A stretch of DNA of 64,000 nucleotides from Protula sp. h YS-2021. Taxonomy: Eukaryota; Annelida; Polychaeta; Sabellida; Serpulidae. Both the position numbers and the translations under genes were made by a program. The stretch lies in NCBI GenBank assembly GCA_949752745.1, contig OX457024.1, forward strand, positions 103,835,690-103,899,689, written 5' to 3'. The notes beneath the pieces are model-generated. The model was not told the origin of the DNA. It did not search any database and was given only the letters and a program-made list of their open reading frames with translations. Positions within the stretch are counted from its first letter, which is position 1; every line of letters starts with the position of its first letter. Shown in pieces: positions 54,290-64,000 of the stretch.

Positions 54290-54600
54290 TGGTTTACTGT
54301 CGCCGGTCGTACTGTTACCTGACGTACTGTAACTTGACATGCTATCGCCTGATGTAGTATTATTTTACGTACTGTCACCTAACGTGCTGTCACTGGACAA
54401 ACTGTCGCTTGACGAACTGTTGCCTCACGTTATATACTCTGACGAAATGTCGCCTGACATACTGTCGGATGGCATAGTGTTGCTTGACATGCTGCCGTTT
54501 GACGTATTCTTGCCTGATATACTGCCAAAATATGGCCTGATGTATTGTCAAATGGGGCGCTGCTGCATGAAGTACTGTCGTATCCCTCGACAATCTTATA
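54290..54600. repeat. 15-bp minisatellite CTGTCACCTGACGTA
   Basis: About 18 degenerate 15-bp units such as CTGTTACCTGACGTA and CTGTCGCTTGACGAA repeat in register. Confidence 0.8.
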
Positions 54601-55944
54601 AAGTGTGGAATGAGATGCCGGCTATATAGATGTATATGATACACAACTATATAACAGCTCTGTTAACTATGTCACAGTCAGCTTTGTAAAACACCTGTCG
54701 ACCAATCAGAAAGTAGCTTCACAGTTAGAAATACAACAAAGTTATTCTTGTTCAGTGAGTCAGCATAGAAGTGTATGTTTGTTTCAGTTGTTTGACTGTC
54801 CCGTTTATTACGGCTAAGACCCCTACTGGGTATTGCACAGTAATACAATGTGAATGCTGACTCGGTAGTATGTTATGTTCCGTGGGAGGGGGGAGGGGGT
54901 TAACCTCAGCAGGAATATGTTATTCTTAACAACTTAGTGTTTCTTCCTCAGGAATGAAATATTATTTTAATTGAAGTGACAGGGAGGTTTCTTCACGCAC
55001 CGTTGGAAGTTAATAATAGGGATGCCTGGAGTACCTTGAGCAAAACGCTGAATTGTCTTTTATCGCAGTTTCCCTTAAAAATGCTGCTGACGCCTTTCCT
55101 TTCTTCAGATAGTTGCACATGCCAGTCCAGTGACAAACATAAATTCCGCTTTCTCTTTTTTCACTTACTGCCGCAATATAAAGAACATTATGTCTTTTGT
55201 TTCGCTCGCAGATGTTTGCTCTCTCTATGTAAATATATTAGGAAACCACTTCAGTTTGTTAACCACAAGATAAGGAATTCGATAATGAGAAAAATTTTAT
55301 TATATAATTAGAACACGTCTGAACATATTAAATATTCTACGGTAAAATTATTTCAAGGTTTTTCGTTGGTTAGTAACAAAAATGCCCTTGCTTAAGTTTT
55401 ACACGCCTATTAGTTACATTTTCCTGGATGACCTTGGGCTATAACACCGTTTTTGTGTAGTCACAAAGTAGAATCATGTCCACTGTGTGTTATAGATTGG
55501 TTACATAATAACCGTCGATGCGTTCTCTTTATATAGTTTTCATTAAGCCAGAATTTAATTGGCGTTTTTGCATTTGTAAATAAAACGCTCTTTCGTGATT
55601 GGTCGAGGAGTACTTAACAAATCTGACTGTTCAGTTAACAAAACTAACGATTAAATGGTCCAGCCATCCATATTTTGTATTGCAAATGGATTCGAAAGTG
55701 ACGTGTTAAGTCAATAAAAAGTTTTAGAAGATGCTAAATCTCTACCAATAAACATTCCTTTCCCTTAAAAATGTGTGGTTTTGTTCAGCATCCTATGAGA
55801 ATTCTAAAGCTCTTTTTAAACTTTGTTTTGACGTCCCCAATAAAATAAATTAAAATATAAAAACAACGGATTTACAAACACGAAGCATTGTTTACAATGC
55901 AAGAATGACATAGATAGTACTTTCTGGCAACGTTTCTTGAGTCT
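54601..55944. other. Intronic DNA, no gene seen
   Basis: No feature recognised apart from a G-rich tract at 54,883-54,899. Confidence 0.4.
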
Positions 55945-56597
55945 GGGACTTTACCCTATTTGACATTACCCTACCGGACTTTACCAGACAGGACTTTACC
56001 CAACATAGGTCAATACCCTACCGGACGTTACCCTACTCTTTGCAAAAATATTATTCAATTGTCAATTAAAGGAATTGAGAATTCATTGATCAAGGCTTTT
56101 GAAGTTATATCAGTTAACTTTTTATTTCTTTTATGTGTCATTAAAGTGACATCAGTCGACCTTTGATTACAACTGCCATGCTGATTGAAGTCTGATCAAT
56201 CAAACTTCGATCTCATTGATTTATCTCTATAAATGTGATCAATGAACATTTGATTTCATTCTTTTATCTATAAATTGCAATCTACCTTTTCCTATGATGT
56301 ATGATCAATGAGCGATTTTTGCTTGCATCTGTGAATTGCAATCAAGCTCCTCCTATGATGTGTGATGGATTGCACTCTGACTGGAAATCACTCGTGACAC
56401 TGTGACATTTGTGTGGGAATTTATTTCTGAATTGATATTGCAAATGTAAAGTAATGAGAAATAATAATAAATAATTAAACTATAGAAAATAAAGATTATT
56501 TTTCTTTAAAAGTAGGATCAAATCCGGTAGGGTATTGACCTATGTCAGGTAGTATCCAGTAGAGTATTGTCCTAGGTAGGGTAAAGTCCTGTCAACA
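55945..56597. mobile_element. Foldback-like element with GGACTTTACCCTACC ends
   Basis: Left end: about six 15-bp units (GGACTTTACCCTACC, GGACGTTACCCTACT) at 55,946-56,038. Right end: the inverse (GGTAGGGTAAAGTCC words) at 56,527-56,595. A 23-bp core around ATAGGTCAATACCCTACCGG is shared exactly by both ends. The interior holds an imperfect ATCAATGA-rich repeat and no gene. Confidence 0.6.
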
Positions 56598-56657
56598 TGG
56601 TACAAATTCGTTAATTTAAGCTGCTTTGGCTATAAAAAATGCAACAAAACTATTATA

Positions 56658-56730
56658 ATATAGTTAGGGGGTGACATGCAGTTTTTAACCCTCGGGTGAA
56701 CGAAACTGCATGCCAACCTCCCGACTATAT
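56658..56730. repeat. Hairpin with about 27-bp arms
   Basis: ATATAGTTAGGGGGTGACAT...GCAGTTT pairs with AAACTGC...ATGCCAACCTCCCGACTATAT with a few mismatches and a 17-base loop. A very small foldback repeat. Confidence 0.6.
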
Positions 56731-58945
56731 CACAATTATGAAATAACGTATAATGACACGTTTAGCTATAGCAGTTGTGTGATATGCAGTTAAAAATTGT
56801 TCAACGATATTCTGATAAGTGTTCTAATTGATGATGGGAAACCGTATAATAGCACAAGCCCACAAAATTCTGTTAATAATTCAAAGAAAGGTGTGAACTC
56901 AATTGATCGGTAGACTAAAAAACCCAAGTAAATACTTACCTGTCTATGCCGACACCTTTACAAACAAAACAAGAATAATGGTCAATTTATTTAGCAAAAA
57001 TTTCAGAAAGATTGGCTAGCTTTAACTGTGCCTTTAGTGTCCAGATTTCAAAGTCTTGTTTTAAAGGTAATGAAACAGTATCATCTGTGGGAAATAGACT
57101 CAAAACACGAATTATCTTATTAAAGTGCATTGATTTGTAAAGTCAGTTGTACATACAAGCTGTCAGTTATAAAGAATAAAGAAAACATGTCATTTAATCC
57201 AGTTTCGCGTTTGCCGAATTATAATTTCAGGGCAGCATAAAACTGTTCTTTGAAGGAAAAGTGAGGTTCGAAACATAAAAAATCCTACCTGGGGTCTTTA
57301 CTCATTGTTTAGAGGCTTTTATTTTGCTTTATTGACACAAAAGGCATTGTTTTAAAAATAATTTTGAAATTCACGAAATAATTTTGAAATTTACAGAAAA
57401 GGAGGGACATACCACCAGCAGAGACGTAGCGTGATATTTCATTTTAAAACCCCTAAGGGGACAATTCCTACTGCTTCAACTAGAAGTGACACGCTACAAG
57501 TCTTTTCTTCTCTTTTCTCCGCACAAGGGTTTAATTTAACAAATGAAACACCTTTTTTGCAAGTGTGGGTGTAATTTTAATTTGATATAATTTCATGGTA
57601 AACTTTAACAGAATAGTAAGAGTGAAACTTTGTTGAGAGAATATCTTCACTCTAACATTATCCTAAAACGAGTTTTTGTATCTGAAGTGACAGCGTCACC
57701 TAGCCTTGTATGTACTAGGTGTGATTAAATCCGGTCAATGACTATTTATTACCAATCAGTATCAAAATCTACAATGCTATGAATAAATTATTGTGCCTTT
57801 ACTTCGACCTTGACATTACAAACTGGCGCCAATCACGATCTGTCATTTTGATGACATGGTTTGTCGTTCCGTTTCCTCCCGTCTTGTGTGCGCCATGACA
57901 GCGAGAAGCCACATCATTTCCTGTTGCTTTTTTATTCTCTTAGTAACGTTTATTATATCAAGTGTGGAAGTCCTTTAGCGTGTTTTTTTGTGTTTCAGAG
58001 AAATGTGAAATACTGACTCATGCATCATTTTTCTCGAGTTGTTGCTTATGCGAACAGCAGATGTTATATTTAGACAAAAAACTTAAAATGGTGTCCTCAA
58101 TAGCAACTTCATCAAATAAACAAATTTTCATTATAAATATATGATCATCAACGAGAAATTTAAAGTAAAAGAGAGACGTTCACATGATACATGTTTTTCC
58201 AGATGAGTGTGTCACTTTATTAACTACCCTCCAAATATAAAACACAAGAAATTGAGGAAAACTCAAGTATTTTTCTTATTATGAAAAGAACCTAAACAGA
58301 GACTACAAGCGGAGTCAAAAACTGAATTGGAAGCGGTAGAAAATCTGATTACTTCCAAAGCGTTAGAGCACAGCACAATTGTACGTTTCCCAGCTCTTAC
58401 AGCTACAAATCTGTAACCGAGGCATTCTCATAATTAAAGATAATTATCTTTCTTTTTGTCTGAGCTAGAATGATTAGAAAAATAACTTTTATACTTGTTT
58501 TTATGTTTTTTCTATTGACAACGTTTTGCAGCTGCGGGAAGCCGTTTGTCGTTTTGATACTCCTTGAATGATTCATTTGCTCCGGGGGTTAGCATTCAGC
58601 CCTTTTCTACTGTTTCCCTTTTTCTACTGTCTTCCTCTTTTCTGTTGCTTTTCTCTTTTTTCTTATTACTAGCTTTATCGATGAGTAACATGCACACACA
58701 ATTATTATCAATAACAATAACAATAACAATAAATCAGTAGTTAAAGTCCGATTTAAGGAAATAAATGAAAAGAAATAAACACAATCAATACATTATGCAA
58801 ATAGCAGTGGAGATTTTTTAAACTCTACAGTGTCGCACAAATTGGGGCTTTTCGATGAACTCCTGGAAAATTATTGCTTTAAACGTTTATGCTTTGATTT
58901 TTAGCAAATAACATAAAAAATATGTATCTTGCTAATATAAACTGG
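56731..58945. other. Intronic DNA, no gene seen
   Basis: AT-rich with no recognised feature. A CAATAA microsatellite is at 58,709-58,733. Confidence 0.4.
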
Positions 58946-58953
58946 AGCGGCAC

Positions 58954-60194
58954 GAGGGTTGGGTTTCTCCCAGTCCAAAAGGTATTTCTTCCAGACAGTG
59001 GAAGAAACCTGGAAGAAATGGTTTTATCCGGAAGAAACTGGATGAAACTGGACAAAACTAAAATCGGACCTGGAAGTTCATTTTATTATCATACACTGTT
59101 ATATCCATGTATCCATGACACATACATATATAAGCCAAAACTATGACTCATATCAGTACTATGTACAAGTCACTACTATTTATTTACAACAAATTTGTCC
59201 ACAACAGATCAATAGTCAAGCTCCTTTTCACCCCCAACATTCTGAATCGTTGCCTAAACGATTTCTAACTTTGCTGTGAATAGTGCCAAAACTCGAAAAC
59301 ATTCGCTCAATCGAAGCGGACGAAGATGGTGACGGCAGAAGTTGTATAGCCAGTTCTGCAAATTCTAAGATGCCTTTGTGTTTTTTGCACCTTTCACCTT
59401 TGCACCTTAATTTGCAAGAATTAGCCGATAAAGTATGATCACATAATTTGCACTTTGCAAAAACTTGTTTATCCTCATTTATTTCTATGAAATGCAGCCA
59501 AATTGGGTCTTTAGGTCTGCCTCTTTTATACATCTGATGCTTTGTAATTGTCAACTTTGAATAATAATAATTTGGGGATTCAAGCAGGGCAATATATACT
59601 TAAAAGAGGTTTGGGCGACATCCGGAGTAGGTGCACATTAAGCACACGAATCCATACCCTTCTTTGTCTCAGAAGATAACAGTCAGTGTCGTGCTGTAGT
59701 ATTTTAGAACCCTCTGGCATAGATGGGATTTCTTTTGATATCAAGTTGACAATGTTTTGTATAAATGGCCTTCCCTTTTGATGCTGGGTAACAAATTGGC
59801 TCAGCTTAAAGACAAAGACAAGGCTAACTTAAATACCAGGTCTAATAATAGGGATGGTGCGTATGATTAGGCTAGAAAACTGACCAATGGATTTCGTGGT
59901 ATATGCCATATAAGGCACAGTGTATAATGCAAACAAGCGTTGAACTGAGCAGATAACCTATTGTGTAGAAACACCTCCACTTGCTGATTTACTAATTGCA
60001 CTTACGGTTGAGTTATCACTCCATATGAAAACTCACGATGACTTAATATACACAAAAAAGCATCCAAAATAGCCTGTTAGTTTTTTTTCAGTTTTGTCCA
60101 CTTTTGGTCTGGAAGAAAGTATTTCTTCCGGACGGTTTAAATCAGTTTTTTTTTCACTAATTTTTTCCACCTTGGAAGAAACTTGCCAACCCTG
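58954..60194. mobile_element. Deleted hAT transposon with 8-bp target duplication
   Basis: The ends are GAGGGTTGGGTTTCTCCC (left) and, reverse-complemented, CAGGGTTGGCAAGTTTCTTC (right), the CAGGG-type termini of hAT elements. AGCGGCAC (58,946-58,953) and AGCGACAC (60,195-60,202) form an 8-bp target duplication with one mismatch. A hAT transposase remnant lies inside on the minus strand. Confidence 0.75.
59228..59554 (-). pseudogene. hAT transposase remnant, BED finger fused to C-terminal dimerisation region
   Basis: The 108-codon frame starts with a BED-type zinc finger region (IWLHFIEINEDKQVFAKC, then CDHTLSANSCKL and KKHKG). It passes directly into the hATC dimerisation segment (LAIQLLPSPSSSASIERMFS...RNRL). 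The catalytic core normally between them, several hundred residues, is missing. A non-autonomous copy is the natural reading. Confidence 0.75.
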
Positions 60195-60202
60195 AGCGAC
60201 AC

Positions 60203-61836
60203 TTCACTTTTTCTAAGCGAAGTGATGCGCTTGGAAACATTCTACATTGTTAGCATTTATATGAATGAAATCCTTTAACAGATTAATGCGAATGATAAAT
60301 CAGCACAATTAACTAAACGTGGCAGGCATAATCTTTAAAAGCTATATTGATGTTCTCCTTAAGAACGCAAAGAATAAAGATCCAACCCAACAAAATCGTT
60401 TAATTCAGAAACACCGCTCGTATCAAACCAATTTATTTAAAAAACAATAGTACGGGAAAATAAAAGTAACGTGAAACATCTCTAAAATTTGTCGAAAGTT
60501 CTCTGATTTCTATATACGAAGAAACTCTGCGGGTGCAAACATTCAAACTTTCCGACCCAAGCCAAAAAGAGGTCCAATAACCCGCAGTTTTCGTACCTGA
60601 TATTTTGTATGCAACACTCCATATAAATCAAACATTCGCTGCTTATGTAAGCACACACTGTCTACTGCTCCACTGGCTAAGAGGACTCTTTCTTTGTACT
60701 CGTTGATGTGCAGTGTAAAATTATAATCTATAAACACGATATCTGAAGATCTTTTGCCGCACAATTTTACACAGCGCCAGAATGGATATCCAAGGAAACT
60801 TAGAAATTAACGAGAACTTATTTCTCAAAGTCGAAACTTTCCAGCCTCATTTTGGTTTGCTTTTCCTTTTCAGACAAGGCAAGTATGGTCAAAGGAGTAG
60901 TAAAGACAAAGTGACATACCAGTAAGAGAGGTCCGAAACATTGGCTCCATGCCACTTTAATATTCTCTTTGCAAGTCTTCGACTTGTCAAGTGTTCAGTA
61001 CACAAGGAATGTGAAACTTTCCAAGTGTTAATTACACGAGGAATGTGAAACTTTCCAAGTGTTCATTACACGAGGAATGTGAAACTTTCCAAGCGTGAAA
61101 ATTAAACACAGAGACAGACACATAACACGTACTCATATTCTATGTGATGGTGGAGAAGAGCTCTTACTAGTTACTTCATATAAGTATTAACTGTTGCAGC
61201 AAGAAATATATATTTAATATTATGACGTCACCATGAGTCATGATTTCACCAAGTAAACGTGTATTCGTGATCACAGATAAGCTATAAAACCAAGAGTTCC
61301 CAATGAAAGAGTTTATTTTTTGTGCTAAATTGAAGTGTCCAATCTTATTATCGCTCGCCAATGTCAACGATACCTCATATTGATCGCAATCGTTGCCTTG
61401 TTCATTCAATTATTGTTCAATTATCACCATTTCATCTAACAAGTAGTCTGTAATTCATACTGTTTTAAAATAAATGTTAGCGATAAAGAAATAGCTTATA
61501 AACAGATATAATTTTACATTACGTTATACTGTTACTTATGTTGAAATGAGTTATACAGTTATATTTATTTAAGCCTCGTGGTTTGTATGTTTCATATTTA
61601 CTGTTATATTTACGTATTATGCTACCATCATTTTTACTGAAATTTCTCCGTTAGAAGTTAGAAACGCCTCCGAGCTCACAGTGTGAATGAAAATCTGCTC
61701 TAGCTGAGGTGTAAAGCTCTTTTTCATAGTTTAATGTCATGTTTAATTGCGAAAACAATTTCAAATAAATAGCTTATGTTTTTTATCACGATCAAAATTC
61801 AGACATAAAATGAATTAAATTCTTCTTTTATTGTAG
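60203..61836. other. Intronic DNA with a 34-bp triplicated repeat
   Basis: ACACGAGGAATGTGAAACTT followed by TCCAAGTGTTCATT is present three times at 60,998-61,092. The last 30 bases are the pyrimidine-rich acceptor of exon 2. No gene is seen. Confidence 0.5.
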
Positions 61837-62041
61837 AGCATAATATTCCACGTTGAGTCTCATCCAAACTTTCCCTGGTTTACGCAGTGTGTGACATTCC
61901 ACTTCTTTCCATCTCCAGCTCACGAACTTGCCTACAATCTGTTCAGCATGACCGCGTTGTATATCGCTCCTCTCGTTGTGATTGTTGTTTCGTACACTCT
62001 CATTTTGTGCGAGATCACGAATAAACCTAAACGTAATGCAG
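61837..62041 (+). CDS. GnRH/corazonin/AKH-type receptor, exon 2
   Basis: The exon encodes 68 residues plus one base. It begins SIIFHVESHPNFPWFTQCVT (second extracellular loop, with the cysteine that pairs with the one before TM3) and continues into TM5 (LYIAPLVVIVVSYTLILCEI). TTGTAG precedes it and GTAAGT follows, both strong splice sites. It joins exon 1 in phase 0 and ends in phase 1. The fit to the exon at 18.6 kb in frame, strand and receptor topology makes the pairing secure even across 43 kb. TM6, TM7 and the tail are beyond the window. Confidence 0.88.
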
Positions 62042-64000
62042 GTAAGTTCATTTTTGTGTCTTTTCACACAATCGCTATAACTATAGTTTAGTTAATTTGT
62101 TTTATTTATAAATACTAAAGCAACAAACTGAAGCATTAATTTATATTTATAGACAACTTGGGTGCAAGTTTCTGCTCCCAAGTACCTATTTTCTATGCAG
62201 TCGAGTTTCTAGCGTGATTTTTCTGTACATCTCCAGTAGATTGAAAAAAAAATCGGTGACAGTGACGTCAGCATCGCCTCAAGCGCAATCACAAAATGCC
62301 TGTGAATGAGTTTTTTCAGGAGCATTGTTTTGTTCAAATGATTCGTTTTGCATCCAAATTAGTCTTTTCTGTGGCAAAACAATAAATCCATGTTAAGAAG
62401 GTTTAGCCAATGCCTTTTCAGGCATCACACTGTATGTTACTTTGTTGACCTACTGTTGTTCGCCACAGTTTTATAGGCCGTTAATGTGATTTTCATTATG
62501 TAAGAAAGAACAGTCATTGGTGAACAGGACAAAAACGTAAATGACATGCAATTGGAGACTCAGCGACATGGTCATTGGACCACTGTGTGAGTTTCACACA
62601 ACTAAATAAGAAATTAATCAGTGTCATACTGCTGTTTCTGTCTACCTTCAACTTATGGTAAGGAGATTTGATATGATTGAAAAGGGCAAAAATTCCTATG
62701 AAAAGTGACAAGACGTGGTTTATCAGTATGGTCTTCACTAACATCACTTTGGTTGAAATACCGAAATGTTTTACTTTATGTAAGTCACTGCTTCAGATCT
62801 TCGAAATAGAAATTTGTTTATAGAAGGATCATATTATTACAGTATCAGTGTTGCCAAGTGTTATCTAGCATTAATGGTTCAGCTGAAAATTTTCAAGAAT
62901 AAATACAAAGAAATAATGCTTTGTGTATTCATCCAGATTCTAAATTTATTTTATCATTATCCATGCACAATGCAAGTGGAAATAAGCTTAGTGTACGAAG
63001 TTACTTGGAAATATTTCGAAAACGGAGCAACTAAGGGAATGCGAAGCTTTGTTGTTCACTGGAGTTGTTTTATTTGAATTGCAATGATATTTTCAAGTAA
63101 ATTAATTTCACAAAAGCGAACATTTAACTTTACTTGGATGCCTCAGCCTAAGTACAAAAATGAGTAAAGCCCTATAATCTACACAATAACTAAAACTTTT
63201 CTTTAATTTATGGACTGAATAGTCTCGTTCCTAAACCTATTAAAAGTCTTACAACTATACGCCTGGTTCTCAAGGACCTACATGTTATGCTTTTCAGACG
63301 CATCCTACTTAATTATTAATTTGAAGATATACATTTTAAATGTTCTGGTCAGTGCTTCATTTAGTAAATCTGACAGTGCAACTATAACAGAACGATTGTG
63401 GTGTCCCACAAGTGCAATTCTTCCCGGACCTAGTTGATCAATAAATGTGTGCTTTTCTGCAATACGTGCGGTATAATATAGACGAAAAGCATGCCTCTGG
63501 TATAATTGTATAACTCAATAGAAGATGAATATCAGGTCAAATTTTTTACTCCCTTGTAACTAGAACAATACCAGTATACCATCTGCTCTTCTACAAATCC
63601 ATGATTTATTGCCTGAAAATGAATGGTGGCAAGGCAAAGATTTATCCATATGCGACAAAGATTGCTCATACTCAGGGGTAAATTACCATAGCGATGTTCG
63701 TGCTCGCTGCGTTACACATACACGGTGAAAATTTCTAAGACTGTCATAATTGTTGCAACTGTTTTCAAACCATACACAAAACTAGACGGAATTGCCCTAG
63801 ATAGTGGAATGAACTACTTGGGAAAAAATGAAATTTCAGGAGCGAAAGTATAATATCTTTAATGTTTGCCACCCAGTAATCACGGTGCTGCGACACTTGA
63901 AAGTTATTCAACACAGTGAAATATAGAAACATTGTAAAGAAGTGCCAGTTCCATGTTTTTGTGGTTTGCGCTATGTTCAAAAATTATTAAATTGTGTGTT
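62042..64000 (+). other. Start of intron 2 of the receptor gene
   Basis: Opens with GTAAGT. AT-rich, with no exon, gene or repeat recognised up to the window end. Confidence 0.6.

Larger units (their letters stand above)
18618..61836 (+). other. Intron 1 of the receptor gene (43.2 kb)
   Basis: It begins GTAATT after CAG and ends with a pyrimidine tract and TTGTAG at 61,831-61,836. The coding on the two sides joins in phase 0 and gives a continuous receptor, from the TM4 end into the second extracellular loop. The intron contains the minisatellites and transposons listed separately. Confidence 0.85.

Noticed and set aside
1..64000. tRNA and rRNA genes
   Set aside because: I saw no cloverleaf with internal promoter boxes and no rRNA-like conserved stretch; a dedicated scan was not possible.

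Overview
The window is animal nuclear DNA, most likely from a lophotrochozoan invertebrate and probably a mollusc. The reasons are a GnRH/corazonin-type receptor gene split by a very long intron, intact virus-like Polinton genes, and abundant minisatellites and small inverted-repeat transposons. The species cannot be read from the sequence.

Region 1 (1 to about 15,740) is a nearly complete Polinton/Maverick (adintovirus-like) element. Its left tip lies outside the window. Both terminal inverted repeats (TIRs) carry a copy of the same small gene plus promoter elements. The left arm reads rightward: a protein-primed DNA polymerase B, then a PC4-like single-stranded-DNA-binding protein and three related small proteins. 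The right arm reads leftward. It has an early cluster of small proteins, including a NADAR-domain protein and a 43-residue membrane micropeptide. It then has a late block of nine tightly overlapping genes: integrase with chromodomain, packaging ATPase, two conserved Polinton proteins, a cysteine-rich lipid-anchor candidate, penton, pVI/pX-like peptide, double-jelly-roll major capsid protein and adenain-type protease. The two arms converge on an AT-rich repeat with poly(A) signals. Every gene is open, so the element is either young or still functional. Several promoters pair a TATA box with Maf/AP-1-type TGCTGAGTCA motifs.

Region 2 (15,740-17,954) flanks the element. It holds a G-tract minisatellite, a tandem array combining ETS-like and CRE palindromes, and otherwise featureless DNA upstream of the receptor gene.

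Region 3 (17,955-64,000) is the receptor gene. Exon 1 (17,955-18,617) encodes the N-terminus to TM4. Exon 2 (61,837-62,041) encodes the second extracellular loop to TM5. The intron between them is 43.2 kb. It is filled with minisatellites, several built on a 15-bp unit and often present as inverted pairs. It also has a 451-bp MITE interrupting an 80-bp satellite, a TA-flanked element, a deleted hAT element with an 8-bp target duplication, and long hairpins. An unrecognised pair of overlapping ORFs lies beside a hairpin at 27.0-27.7 kb. The remaining exons lie beyond the window.
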